64,000 bases of DNA from an uncultured Oscillospiraceae bacterium (GTDB taxonomy: Bacteria > Bacillota > Clostridia > Oscillospirales > Oscillospiraceae). The notes beneath the pieces are model-generated. The model was not told the origin of the DNA, ran no database searches, and saw only the letters and a list, made by a program, of their open reading frames with translations. Where the stretch lies: the NCBI GenBank assembly GCA_947623745.1, contig CANQHN010000006.1, positions 59,606 through 123,605 of the forward strand, given 5' to 3'. Both the position numbers and the translations under genes were made by a program. Every line of letters starts with the position of its first letter. Positions within the stretch are counted from its first letter, which is position 1. Positions 33,103-42,120 of the stretch are shown here, in pieces.

Positions 33103-34161
33103 TCAGATCACGCCGTTGTTAGCGCGGAAGGTCAGGAAGGTGGCCTTATCGGACAGGATATAGGCCCCCATCTCCTCGGCCATAGTCAGGCAGACGCCCA
33201 TACCGGCGTTGGAGTAGTTGTACCAGTCGGTGTAATCCCCAACGCTCTCGGCGTCGGCGGTGATGCCCAGGTCCTCCGGCCACAGGGAGATCTCCTTGGT
33301 GTGGGTGCCGGAGTTGTCGCCCCGGGAGACGAAGGGGTACTTGCCCTCGGCGATGGCGGCGAAGGCGGCCTTCACGTCGGCGGCGTCCTTCACCCCGGCG
33401 GGGTCGGCGGAGGGGCCGCACAGGACGAAGTAGTTGTACATGAAGGTCAGGCGCTCGGTGTCAAAGCCGTCCAGCACATAGCTGAAGCCGTCCGCCACGA
33501 AGGCCTCCTCCTGGGACTTGGAGTGGACCAGCAGCAGGTCGGCGTTGCCGGCCTGGGCGGCGGCGATGGCCTTGCCGGTACCGGCGGAGGCCACCTCCAC
33601 GGTGTAGCCGTAGGCGTCCTCAAAGATGGGCAGCAGGTAGCCCAGCAGGCCGGAGTCGTTGACGGAGGTGGTGGTGGACATGCGGATCGTCTTGGTCTCC
33701 TCGGTGGCCTGGGGGATCTCGGCGGTGGAGACGGGGGCGTCGTCCTTCCAGTAGAACAGGTACTCGCCGTAGTCGGCGTAGCCGTAGTTGGTGGCGGCCT
33801 GCTTGCCCTCCTCGCTGAGCATCCAGTTGATCAGCGCGGCAGCGCCCTCGGTGTTCACGTACACGTCGCTCACGGCGTTGCCGTCGGCGTCCACGAAGGG
33901 GGCGTCGGGGTTGACGGCCAGCAGGGAGTAGTTGTTGATCATGCTGTCGTCCTGCTCATACAGGATGGTCAGGTCGACGGCGGCCGGCTCCTCGGGGGCC
34001 GGGGTGCTGGCCTCAGGGGCCGGAGCGCTGGCCGCGGGGGCGCTCTGGCTGGCGCTGGGCGCGGAGCTGGCGGCCGGCTGGGACTGGGTGCCGGAGCAGG
34101 CGGCCATGGCCATCACCATGGACACAGCCAGCAGCAGGGACAGAGATTTGCGGAACTTCAT
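33103..34161 (-). CDS. tupA: Tungstate-binding lipoprotein, circularly permuted TupA
   Basis: 352 residues from MKFRKSLSLLLAVSM (ATG at 34161). Lipobox AMAAC, then an Ala/Pro/Ser linker. The domain order is unusual: the segment MINNYSLLAVNP ... INWMLSEEGKQAATNYG ... GEYLFYW, which closes ordinary TupA, comes first (about 60-135). The normal beginning, MSTTTSVNDSGLLGYLLPIF, comes after it, and the protein stops at KATFLTFRANNGVI, where ordinary TupA would continue into the displaced segment. The oxyanion-binding STTTS and FVSRGDNSGTH remain. Probably functional as a permuted protein. Confidence 0.88.
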   Translation of the reverse strand: MKFRKSLSLLLAVSMVMAMAACSGTQSQPAASSAPSASQSAPAASAPAPEASTPAPEEPAAVDLTILYEQDDSMINNYSLLAVNPDAPFVDADGNAVSDVYVNTEGAAALINWMLSEEGKQAATNYGYADYGEYLFYWKDDAPVSTAEIPQATEETKTIRMSTTTSVNDSGLLGYLLPIFEDAYGYTVEVASAGTGKAIAAAQAGNADLLLVHSKSQEEAFVADGFSYVLDGFDTERLTFMYNYFVLCGPSADPAGVKDAADVKAAFAAIAEGKYPFVSRGDNSGTHTKEISLWPEDLGITADAESVGDYTDWYNYSNAGMGVCLTMAEEMGAYILSDKATFLTFRANNGVI

Positions 34162-34462
34162 TTGAAATGCCTCCTCTTTTTTCTTCCGGCGCCCGCCCGG
34201 CCATACGCCGCGCGCGGTTGGGAACGCAGCCTGCAAAAAAGCAGACTGCCACCCGGACACTCCCATACCGGGTGTGTTCAGAAGAGGCTCGTCCACCGCT
34301 GTCTAAACCGATATTCTTTTTGTCGCGGGTCTCCGCGGGCCAGAGGCCGGTCCGCCGGGGCTCGTCCACCCCGCAGGACCGGGAGACCGGATACTGCCGC
34401 GGCTTTTCAAAAGCCTGGGCCGCCGGATCATTTTTCAGGCAGGGGCCTTCCCGCTGCCTAAC
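34162..34462 (-). ncRNA. Structured leader of tupABC with a repeated 12-base motif
   Basis: About 300 nt from the predicted start to the tupA ATG. Minus-strand GGTGGACGAGCC occurs twice (plus 34359-34370 and 34286-34297), each beside stems. CACCCGG/CCGGGTG and GCAGTCTGC-TTTTTT-GCAGGCTGC near the tupA end could act as a terminator or its alternative. It does not match the molybdenum-cofactor riboswitch as I remember it. Possibly a tungstate- or cofactor-sensing RNA; inference. Confidence 0.45.
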
Positions 34463-34468
34463 AGGGAG

Positions 34469-34498
34469 ATTATATATCACGGCCCGGGGGAAAGTCAA
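34469..34498 (-). promoter_or_regulatory. Promoter of tupABC
   Basis: Minus strand: TTGACT (plus 34493-34498), 18 bases, TATAAT (plus 34469-34474). Confidence 0.75.
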
Positions 34499-34568
34499 GC
34501 AGATCGCCGCTTAATTTGCCCCCACCGGCACTGTTTCCCCCTTTTTCCCGGAAAATCCGTCCAAAATG

Positions 34569-34598
34569 CGGCGCCCGCCGGGCGGGCCGGCGGGCGCG
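34569..34598 (-). terminator. Terminator after the AOR operon
   Basis: Minus strand: GCGCCCGCCGG and CCGGCGGGCGC separated by a short loop, then CGCATTTT; about 12 bases after the moeA-PBP stop. Confidence 0.7.
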
Positions 34599-34609
34599 TA
34601 TCCAAGATT

Positions 34610-36532
34610 TTATGTGTCCTGCGGCTCAAGACGCGCCCGGACAGCGCCGGGGCTGCCGATGAGGTAGCCGCCCAGCCGCTCCAGCCGCTTCCGGAATGCC
34701 TCCCCCCGCATGATCTCCAGCAGGCGGACCACCATGGGGGTGTCCCAGGCGGCGTCGGGGATGAGCAGGTCGTACTGTTCATTATATACGGGCAGGAAGT
34801 CCAGGCCGTACAGCCGGGCCGCCGACAGGATGCCCAGTCCCGCGCCGGCCTCACCGGCGGCGATCCGGGCCGCAACGGCGGTGTGGGTGAACTCCTCCCG
34901 GCCGTAGCCGTTGATCCTCCCGGTGTCGATCCCCTCCCGGCGGCACAGGTAGTCGATGAGGAAGCGGGTGCCGGAACCCCTCTGTCGATTTACATAATAT
35001 ACATCCTCCCTGACCAGGTCCGCCAGCCCCCCGATCCCCAGAGGGTTGCCCCCGGCCACCATCAGGCCCTGGACCCGGCCCACGCACTCCACCAGGCGCA
35101 CGCCGCCCCGGGGGAAGTGCTTTTTTATCACGTGGAGGTTGTACTGCCCGTCCTTCTCGTTGAGCAGGTGGACGCCGGCCACATGGGCCTCCCCCCGTTT
35201 CACCGCCATCACGCCTCCCATGCTGCCCACGTGGACCGAGCACATGGACAGGGAGCGGTCGGCGCTGTGGAGCAGGTCGGCCAGCTCGTCCAGCAGGGGG
35301 TCGTGGCTGCCAATGGCCACCAGGGTCCGGCGCAGCTCCTCCTCCGGCCGCAGCAGGCGCACAGGCACCTGGCCGCCGGCGGGACAGCCCTCCACCCCCT
35401 CCGGGATCTCTAAGATCCCGTTGGCCCGCATGAAGGAGGTGACCACGCTGCTGCCCCGGCCCAGGGGGGAGGCCACCAGCTTGTCCCCCACGTAGCCCAT
35501 CCGCACCCGGACGAACTCCCGGCGCTCCGGCACGGAGGCCACCGGGCGGACCAGGGTGGCCAGCCGCCGCCCGTCCCCGGCGGAGGCGCAGCGGCACAGC
35601 CGCTCCAGCACCGGCTTGAGCACCTGCTCCAGCACGGTGACGCCGGACACGGGGTAGCCCGGCACCCCCAGGATGGGCTTGGGCCCCACACAGCCCAGGA
35701 CAACGCCCCGGCCCGGCTTGATGGCCACGCCCCGGCAGAACACCTCGCCCACCTGGCCGATGGCCTGGACGGCCACGGCCTCCCGGCCGGCGAACAGGCC
35801 GGCGCTCAGAATGACCAGGTCGCACTCCCGGGCGGCCCGCTCCGCCGCGGCCCGGAGCTGCTCCAGCTCGTCCTCCGCCGCGGGGTAGAGCCTGGGCTGC
35901 GCCCCCCACTGCTCCAGCAGGGCGGAGAACACCGTGCAGTTGAGCAGCAGGCTGTCCCCCTGGGCGGCCCCCTCCGGCTGGACGGCCCCCCGCCCCCGGA
36001 TAGGGACGATCCCCGCAACCGGGCGGCGGACCACCTCCACCTCGGACACGCCGGCGGCCACCAGGGCGCCCATGGCCTCCGGCGTCACCACCGCGTCCGA
36101 GGTGAGCAGCATCTCCCCGGCGCACACGTCCTCCCCCACCTGGCGGATATGCTGCCAGGGGGAGGCCGGGGCGCTCAGGAGGATGCCGTCCTCCGTCCGC
36201 CGGAACCGCTCGGCCGTCACCACCGCGTCATAGGCGCCGGGAACGGGGTCGCCGGCCTCCAGCGGGGCGTACTGCCCCCGGGGCAGGAACACCGGCGCGT
36301 CTGGGCCGGCGTCCAGGGTGTCTTGGGCCCGCAGGGCAGCGCCGTCCGCGGTGCTGGCCGTATAGCAGGGGGCGCTGGCCAGGGCGTACACCGCCCGGGC
36401 GGTCACCCGGCCGCAGGCCCGCTGGACGGGGACGGTCTCCGTCTCCATCCCCATGCCGCGCTCCGCCAGCAGGGCCAGGTAGCCCTCCACCGCCTGCTCC
36501 AGCGGCGCGTCGGTCAGATATGGAACTGCCAT
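34610..36532 (-). CDS. MoeA fused to a periplasmic-binding-protein-like domain (copy 1)
   Basis: 640 residues. The MoeA part (about 1-405) inserts the metal into adenylylated molybdopterin: GRVTARAVYALASAPCY, DGAALRAQD, RPVAGIVPIRG, LSAGLFAGREAVAV, PILGVPGYPVSGV. The C-terminal PBP-like domain (about 410-635; LVAIGSHDPLLDELADLL, GSMGGVMAVKRGEAHVAGVH, NRQRGSGTRFLIDYL) resembles molybdate/tungstate-binding proteins but lacks a signal peptide, so it acts in the cytoplasm. Close in design to the protein at 40199-42106. After the MoaD/ThiS gene, beyond a hairpin. Confidence 0.92.
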   Translation of the reverse strand: MAVPYLTDAPLEQAVEGYLALLAERGMGMETETVPVQRACGRVTARAVYALASAPCYTASTADGAALRAQDTLDAGPDAPVFLPRGQYAPLEAGDPVPGAYDAVVTAERFRRTEDGILLSAPASPWQHIRQVGEDVCAGEMLLTSDAVVTPEAMGALVAAGVSEVEVVRRPVAGIVPIRGRGAVQPEGAAQGDSLLLNCTVFSALLEQWGAQPRLYPAAEDELEQLRAAAERAARECDLVILSAGLFAGREAVAVQAIGQVGEVFCRGVAIKPGRGVVLGCVGPKPILGVPGYPVSGVTVLEQVLKPVLERLCRCASAGDGRRLATLVRPVASVPERREFVRVRMGYVGDKLVASPLGRGSSVVTSFMRANGILEIPEGVEGCPAGGQVPVRLLRPEEELRRTLVAIGSHDPLLDELADLLHSADRSLSMCSVHVGSMGGVMAVKRGEAHVAGVHLLNEKDGQYNLHVIKKHFPRGGVRLVECVGRVQGLMVAGGNPLGIGGLADLVREDVYYVNRQRGSGTRFLIDYLCRREGIDTGRINGYGREEFTHTAVAARIAAGEAGAGLGILSAARLYGLDFLPVYNEQYDLLIPDAAWDTPMVVRLLEIMRGEAFRKRLERLGGYLIGSPGAVRARLEPQDT

Positions 36533-36576
36533 GCGCTCTCCCCCCTCTCCCCGCGCCCGCGGGGCGGATAAGCGGA

Positions 36577-36616
36577 AAAGTGCCCCGCGGCAGAGTGCGG
36601 GGCACTTTTCCTCGTA
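36577..36616. terminator. Hairpin between the MoaD/ThiS-like gene and moeA-PBP
   Basis: GGAAAAGTGCCCCGC pairs with GCGGGGCACTTTTCC around an 8-base loop; the flanking A/T runs make it terminator-like in both directions. It may attenuate the distal moeA-PBP gene. Confidence 0.7.
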
Positions 36617-36647
36617 TTCCGGTCTCTCGCCCCCGGGCGGCGGCTGT

Positions 36648-36845
36648 TCAGCCGCCCCCCAGCAGGTGGATCACTTCCAAATTGTCGCCCTCCAGGAGCT
36701 CCTGGCTGTTGTAGTCCTCCGGCCAGATCAGGGTCTTGTTCACCTTCACCACCAGCTTGGGCCAGGTGAAGTGGTTCTCGTCCAGCACGTCCCGGACCGT
36801 CAGTCCCTCCCTCCAGTGGGAATAGGGCCGGTTGTTCAGCTGCAT
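36648..36845 (-). CDS. MoaD/ThiS-family small sulfur carrier protein
   Basis: 65 residues with ubiquitin-like pattern (LNNRPYSHWREGLTVRDVL, VVKVNKTL, EGDNLEVIHLLGGG) and the C-terminal Gly-Gly required for thiocarboxylation by a MoeB-type enzyme. Short for MoaD, close to ThiS, but next to a tungsten oxidoreductase, so a role in the pterin dithiolene is likely. Confidence 0.85.
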   Translation of the reverse strand: MQLNNRPYSHWREGLTVRDVLDENHFTWPKLVVKVNKTLIWPEDYNSQELLEGDNLEVIHLLGGG

Positions 36846-36894
36846 ACCTCGCTCCTTTCCCCGCCTCCAGGCGGAAACGGCGCCGCAAATCTGG

Positions 36895-39117
36895 TTACGG
36901 CTGCAGGTCCTGCAGCGGCTCCACCACTTCCAGCAGCTCGGGCAGGTCCATGCCCAGCTCCTTCAGGTGGGCCACGGTAGGTACGCCGTTGAGGGTCCAG
37001 CCGCGCTTGGGGTACACCGCGTCGATCAGGCTCTGATAGCGGTCCTCGCGGAACTTGCGGGTGGCGGCCATCTTCTCGGCCAGGCTCATGGCCTTCACCT
37101 GCTCCTCGGTGTAGCCCACCAGGTCCACCAGCTGCCCGTCGTAGCGCTCCTGGCGGGAGAGGTACTCCTCCTCGGTCACAGGGCCCACGGAGCGGTAGGG
37201 GACAGCGTCGTTCTTGCGCAGGCCCTTGCCCAGACGGATGTCAAAGATGCGCTGGAAGTTGTACACCCGCTCGGACTGGCGAATCATCTCGTCGTTGGTC
37301 AGCCGCACGCCGGTCACGCCGTAGTACAGGTCCAGATAGTTGGCCACGTGCTCGGGCACCTTGGCCGGCTCGTCCGTGGTGCTGTTGTCGGCGGGCACGA
37401 TGTCGTTCCAGGGCAGCTTGCACAGGCCCATCAGGCCGAACCAGGTGCGGAACATGGGGTAGTAGTACAGGGCCTCGGCCTTGTCCTCGAAGGTGGGGAT
37501 CTGATTGTTGACCTGATCCATGAAGATCAGCCACGCCTCGTCGTGCTGGGGGCCCTTGTTGGTCAGGCCGTAGCCGCCCTGCTGGGCCAGGGACTCCTTG
37601 GAGCCGTACTCGGAGTACTCCAGGCCCTTCTGCTCCATGGCGATGTCGTTCATGAAGTCCATGTCGCCCCAGCCCTGGGCCGCAAAGTACTCCTTCTGCT
37701 TGTGGGAGCCCAGCGCGGCGATCTTTCCGAAGCCCTCGTAGCGGGCCATCTGGTGGAGCATCTCAAGGGAGGCCTCGGAGTTGCCCCACTCCAGCTTCAG
37801 GCCGCCGGTGCGCTCCTCGTTGAGGATGCCGTTCTCATAGCACTCCATCAGGAAGGCGGTCATAGTGCCGTAGGAGATGGTGTCGATGCCGTAGGTGTCG
37901 CAGTAGAAGTTCAGCTCCAGCACCGCCTGGGGATCGGTGATGCCGCAGTTGGGGCCCAGGCCGGCGGCGCTCTCATACTCGGGGCCGTCCACGCAGACCC
38001 GCTGTCCCTTGTAGGGGCCGGTCTTGAGCAGGAAGTGGTCGGCGGTCTTGGCGCAGGCCATGGAGCAGCCGTACCAGCAGCCGTCCGCGCCGCCCTGGGT
38101 GAGCCAGTCCTTGCGGAATACCTCGGCGGTCATGTTGTCGATTCCCGGCGCGTCGCCGAACTTGTAGTTGCGGGTGGGCACGATGTCGTAGTCGGCCAGG
38201 GTGCGCAGGGAGTAGGCGGTGCCGGTGCTGCGCATGAAGTTCTGCTTCTCGTCCAGGTTGGCCACCTCGCGGTGGAATTTCAGGCCCACTTTATTCAGGA
38301 TGCCGAAGTCGTAGGCGTCGTTCAGGTTGGCCTTCACGCCCTGCCACTTGCACACCAGGGCCTTGATGCCCTTGTCCCGGAACACCCGGCCGATGCCGCC
38401 GCGGCCGGCCTGCTTCAGCCGCACCACGTTGCGGCGGGGGTCGTAGAAGGTGAAGTTGAGCATGGACAGGTTGGCGTGCTCCGCCGCGGAGCCGGTGCAG
38501 ACCACGGCCACGTTCTTGCGGTCGTTCTCGTCGTCGGCGTACATGGCGGTGAGCTCCTCGCCCATCAGGTGGGAGTCCAGGTGCTCCAGAGGGGCCTCCT
38601 CGATGGAGATGGTGCCCTTGTTGCCGTCGATGACCACGATGACGTCCTTATCGGACTTGCCCCGCAGCTCGATGGCGTCGAACCCGGCGAACTTCAGGTA
38701 GGGGCCGAAGAAGCCGCCCACGTTGGAGTCGATGGGGATATCGGTCATGGGGGAGATGGTGCACACCAGCATCTTGCCGGTGCCGCCGTACTGGGTGATG
38801 CCAGCGATGGGGCCGGCGGACATGACGATCTCGTTCTCCGGGGAGTCCCAGCGGGTCTCGGGGGTGGTGGCGTCCCACAGGTAGCGCAGGCAGTAGCCCT
38901 TGCCGCCGACGAACTTCTCCTTCACCTCGGCGGGGATGTCGGAGATCTTCACGGACTTGTCCGTCACGTCCACGGTCAGGAGCTTATCGGTATAGCCGTG
39001 CTTGAGGGGGGTGCGCTCGTACTCCACCTTGTTCAGGAGCACGTGGGCCTTCTTCATTTTCTCCAGCTCCGCGGCGTCGGGACCGGCGTAGCGGGGCACA
39101 TCACACATTTTGATCAT
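36895..39117 (-). CDS. aor: Tungsten-containing aldehyde:ferredoxin oxidoreductase
   Basis: 740 residues, somewhat longer than the roughly 600-residue archetype. Oxidises aldehydes to acids (or the reverse) with ferredoxin, using a bis-pterin tungsten cofactor and one [4Fe-4S] cluster. N-terminal domain (FVGGKGYCLRYLW, NEIVMSAGPIAGI, GTGKMLVCTISP), cluster cysteines GCWYGCSMACAK and the fourth Cys in LMGLCKLPWND; pterin contact DGPEYESAAGLGPNCGI. Start after AAGGAGG. Co-transcribed with the ferredoxin upstream and the MoaD/ThiS gene downstream. Aldehyde specificity cannot be read. Confidence 0.93.
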   Translation of the reverse strand: MIKMCDVPRYAGPDAAELEKMKKAHVLLNKVEYERTPLKHGYTDKLLTVDVTDKSVKISDIPAEVKEKFVGGKGYCLRYLWDATTPETRWDSPENEIVMSAGPIAGITQYGGTGKMLVCTISPMTDIPIDSNVGGFFGPYLKFAGFDAIELRGKSDKDVIVVIDGNKGTISIEEAPLEHLDSHLMGEELTAMYADDENDRKNVAVVCTGSAAEHANLSMLNFTFYDPRRNVVRLKQAGRGGIGRVFRDKGIKALVCKWQGVKANLNDAYDFGILNKVGLKFHREVANLDEKQNFMRSTGTAYSLRTLADYDIVPTRNYKFGDAPGIDNMTAEVFRKDWLTQGGADGCWYGCSMACAKTADHFLLKTGPYKGQRVCVDGPEYESAAGLGPNCGITDPQAVLELNFYCDTYGIDTISYGTMTAFLMECYENGILNEERTGGLKLEWGNSEASLEMLHQMARYEGFGKIAALGSHKQKEYFAAQGWGDMDFMNDIAMEQKGLEYSEYGSKESLAQQGGYGLTNKGPQHDEAWLIFMDQVNNQIPTFEDKAEALYYYPMFRTWFGLMGLCKLPWNDIVPADNSTTDEPAKVPEHVANYLDLYYGVTGVRLTNDEMIRQSERVYNFQRIFDIRLGKGLRKNDAVPYRSVGPVTEEEYLSRQERYDGQLVDLVGYTEEQVKAMSLAEKMAATRKFREDRYQSLIDAVYPKRGWTLNGVPTVAHLKELGMDLPELLEVVEPLQDLQP

Positions 39118-39133
39118 TGATACGTCCTCCTTC

Positions 39134-39520
39134 TCAGTCCGTGACCAGCCGGATAGCGCCGGTGGGGCAGGCCTTCACGCAGATGCCGCAGGCGGTGCAC
39201 TTGGAGGGCTCCTCCCGGTCGTCGCTCTGCACCATCACCTGCTCCGGGCAGAACCCAACGCACATCAGGCAGCCGGCGCACTCCTTTTTGTTGATCATGT
39301 AGACCCCGGTCTTTGCCTGGGTGATCACGCAGGTGTTGCACACCTCGGCGCACTTGCCGCACTGGTTGCAGATATGGATCGCGTGGGTGCCGTCCTCCCG
39401 GTCCTCCACACGCAGGCAAGCAAGCGCGGGGTCTTCCACCTTAAAAAATGCCTTGGAACAGGCCAGCTCGCACTGGTGGCAGCCGATGCACAGCGACTCG
39501 TCCTTCTCTAAACGCCTCAC
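39134..39520 (-). CDS. Four-cluster ferredoxin-type electron carrier
   Basis: 128 residues with four cysteine sets: CIGCHQCELAC, CNQCGKCAEVC, CAGCLMCVGFC and CTACGICVKAC, enough for four [4Fe-4S] clusters (AorB/HydN-like). It is the partner or electron acceptor of the AOR 16 bases downstream. Confidence 0.92.
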   Translation of the reverse strand: MRRLEKDESLCIGCHQCELACSKAFFKVEDPALACLRVEDREDGTHAIHICNQCGKCAEVCNTCVITQAKTGVYMINKKECAGCLMCVGFCPEQVMVQSDDREEPSKCTACGICVKACPTGAIRLVTD

Positions 39521-39645
39521 GTTATTTCCCTCCTGGTCTGTTTTTTGATCTGATCCTTTCCAACCGTCCCTCCGCGGCGCGCCGGAAATCCGGCGTGCCC
39601 GCCCTGTCTGCCCGCACAGGGTCCCGCGGATACCGTTGTCAGTTC

Positions 39646-39674
39646 AGTATATCAAATCTGTCTTATGAATGCAA
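39646..39674 (-). promoter_or_regulatory. Promoter of the ferredoxin-AOR operon
   Basis: Minus strand: TTGCAT (plus 39669-39674), 17 bases, TATACT (plus 39646-39651). Confidence 0.75.
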
Positions 39675-39707
39675 TGCGTTTGTGAAAATAATTGTGCCGA
39701 TTTCCGG

Positions 39708-40193
39708 CTAAAAGCCCGCTTTTTCCCGGGTCTTTCCGTCTGAGCACCAGGCCTGGGAAACAGAGGACACCCTGTCCCCCACGGCCGCCTCGCCGGTGCC
39801 GGTCACGCAGGCGTAGCAGATGCCGCCGGACAGCCGGCACTTCTTCCCCTGCCGCAGCAGGGGGCACTCGGGGAAGCACCGCTTGCCGCTGTCGGTGACC
39901 TGTAGCCGCGCCGTGCCGGCGGACAGCTCTCTGCCCTCCCCCAGCTCCATCCGGGCCAGGCCCTCCACCAGCAGGTTCTCCTTGTACCGGGCAAAGCACA
40001 GCCCCTTCTCCTCCTGGACATCCATCCAGGCGCGGACCTCCGCGTCCATCAGGGAGACCTGCCGGGGCCCGCCGTCGGCGAACCGGTCCCCCTCGATCCC
40101 CTTCCCCTCCAGGAAGCGGACCCTCTCCCGGCGCTGGCCGGGCTGTCCCTTCTGGGTAAACACCGCTAGGGCGCGGATCACTCCAGTCTCCAC
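39708..40193 (-). CDS. MOSC-domain protein
   Basis: 161 residues from the GTG at 40193, which has GGTGGAG at good spacing; a GTG at 40202 overlapping the upstream stop is possible. MOSC features: LEGKGIEGDRFADGGPRQVSLMD and ENLLVEGL. A Cys-rich stretch (RCFPECP, KKCRLSGGICYAC) resembles clostridial MOSC proteins and may bind iron-sulfur or carry sulfur to the cofactor. Last gene of the cofactor operon. Confidence 0.88.
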   Translation of the reverse strand: METGVIRALAVFTQKGQPGQRRERVRFLEGKGIEGDRFADGGPRQVSLMDAEVRAWMDVQEEKGLCFARYKENLLVEGLARMELGEGRELSAGTARLQVTDSGKRCFPECPLLRQGKKCRLSGGICYACVTGTGEAAVGDRVSSVSQAWCSDGKTREKAGF

Positions 40194-40198
40194 CGCAA

Positions 40199-42106
40199 TC
40201 ACTCCACCATCACGATTTTTCCGGTGTTCCGGCACCGGTAGCCGCCCAGGGCCTCCACCCTGGTCTGGAACTGCTCCGAGCGCAGGGACCCCAGGAACTT
40301 CTGCACGTGGGGCAGGTCCAGGAAGCGGGCCGGGATGGCAAAGTCGTACTCCTCCGGCCCCACAGGCAGGAAGTCCAGGTCCATGGCCCGGGCTGCGGAC
40401 TCGATGCCCATGCCGGCGTCGGCCCCGTCGCTGCCCACCAGCGCGGCCACGGCCATGTGGGTGGCTGCCTCCCGGTCGTAGCCGTCGATCTCCTCCGGGG
40501 AGATGCCGGCCTGCTTGAGCTTGTAGTCCAGCAGCACCCGGGTCCCGGCCCCCCGCTGGCGGTTCACGTACCGGCAGCGCTTCAAATCCTCGATCCCGCG
40601 GATCCCCAGGGGGTTGCCCTTCTTCACCAGAATACCCTGGATGCGGTCCACCCCCTTCACCAGGGCCACCGGCTCCCGGAACAGGCGCCGGATGGTGGAG
40701 ACGTTGTACTCGCCGGTCTCCTCGTCCAGCAGGTGGGTGGGGGCCACGTGGGCCTCCCCCCGCCCCAGGGCCATCAGGCCCCCCATGCTCCCCACGTGGG
40801 TGCTGGACAGGTACACCCCCGGGTAGCGGCTGGGCATCAGGTCGGCCAGCACATCCAGGATCAGGTCGTGGCTGCCGATGACCACCACCGTGTTTTGAAT
40901 CTCCTCCATGGTGCGGTACAGCTCCACAGGCACCGTCTCGCCGGCCTCCACGCCCTCGCTGTTCTGCTCGATGACGCAGAAGCCGTCCGCCCGCACCAGG
41001 CTCATGGCCGCGCCGGCCCCCCGGGCCAGGGGCGAGGCCACCAGCTTGCCGTCCACCTGGCCCACCTTGACCCGCACATACTCCCGGTGCTTCAGGGAGG
41101 ACACCATCCGCCGGGTCACCACCGCGTCCGCCCGCAGGCCGGTTTGGGACACCTCCCCTGCCAGGGTGTGCAGCAGGGGGGCCACAAAGTTTTCAAAGCC
41201 GATGTAGGCCGACACCGGGTAGCCCGGAAGGCCGATCACCGGCACCCGCCCAATCCGGGCCAGGATCACCGGCTTGCCCGGCTTGACGGCCACGCCGTGG
41301 ATAAACACCTCCCCCAGCTCCCGGAGCACGTGGACCGTGTAGTCCTCCGTCCCGGCGCTGGAGCCGGCGTTGACGATCACCATGTCGAACTCACCGGCCG
41401 CCTTGGCTACCTTCTCTTTGAGCAGCTCGTAGTCGTCCGGGATCACCGGGAAACGGGTGGGGACGCCGCCGCTCTCGGTGACCATCCCCTGGAACATGCG
41501 GCTGTTGGACTCGATGATGTCGCCGGGCTTGGGGTCCTCAGTGGGCTCGATGATCTCGGTGCCGGTGGGGAAAATGGCCACCCGGGGCCGCTTCACCACC
41601 TCCAGCTCCAGGATGCCGCCGGACAGCAGCACTCCAATGTCGATGGGCCGGATCTTGTGGCGGCCGGGCAGCAGCATCTCCCCGGCCACGATGTCCTCCC
41701 CGATGGGGCGCACGTGCTGCCAGGGGGCCGCCGGGGCGACGATGCGCACCGTCCCGTCCTCCCGCTCCAGGATGTCCTCCGCCATGATCACCGCGTCGTA
41801 GGGGGCGCGGACCGGGTCGCCGGTGTCCACCACGATGAAGTCCTCCCCCGGCCGCAGGTCCACCGGCGTCTGCTCGCCGGCCCCCAGGGTGTGGGCGGCC
41901 ACCACCGCGATGCCGTCCATGGCCGCGGCGTTGAACATGGGGGAGCAGTACTTGGCGTACACCGCCTGCTTCGTGACCCGGTGCAGGCTCTCCGTCACGG
42001 GGACGGTCTCATACTCCACCCGCAGATAGGGCTCCATGGCCCGCAGGTAGCGCTCCCGGGCCTCGTCCACCGGGGTGTTGTTCAGGTAAAGATTTCGTTT
42101 CTTCAT
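40199..42106 (-). CDS. MoeA fused to a periplasmic-binding-protein-like domain (copy 2)
   Basis: 635 residues. MoeA half (FNAAAMDGIAVVAAHTLG, RPRVAIFPTGTEII, VNAGSSAGTEDYTV, PVIGLPGYPVSAYIGFEN) and PBP-like half (VVVIGSHDLILDVLADLM, GSMGGLMALGRGEAHVAPTH, NRQRGAGTRVLLDYK). Paralogue of the 34610-36532 protein. Tandem with a stand-alone MoeA, so the cell has three MoeA versions here, possibly dividing molybdate and tungstate insertion. Confidence 0.93.
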   Translation of the reverse strand: MKKRNLYLNNTPVDEARERYLRAMEPYLRVEYETVPVTESLHRVTKQAVYAKYCSPMFNAAAMDGIAVVAAHTLGAGEQTPVDLRPGEDFIVVDTGDPVRAPYDAVIMAEDILEREDGTVRIVAPAAPWQHVRPIGEDIVAGEMLLPGRHKIRPIDIGVLLSGGILELEVVKRPRVAIFPTGTEIIEPTEDPKPGDIIESNSRMFQGMVTESGGVPTRFPVIPDDYELLKEKVAKAAGEFDMVIVNAGSSAGTEDYTVHVLRELGEVFIHGVAVKPGKPVILARIGRVPVIGLPGYPVSAYIGFENFVAPLLHTLAGEVSQTGLRADAVVTRRMVSSLKHREYVRVKVGQVDGKLVASPLARGAGAAMSLVRADGFCVIEQNSEGVEAGETVPVELYRTMEEIQNTVVVIGSHDLILDVLADLMPSRYPGVYLSSTHVGSMGGLMALGRGEAHVAPTHLLDEETGEYNVSTIRRLFREPVALVKGVDRIQGILVKKGNPLGIRGIEDLKRCRYVNRQRGAGTRVLLDYKLKQAGISPEEIDGYDREAATHMAVAALVGSDGADAGMGIESAARAMDLDFLPVGPEEYDFAIPARFLDLPHVQKFLGSLRSEQFQTRVEALGGYRCRNTGKIVMVE

Positions 42107-42120
42107 GGCAATCCCTCCTC

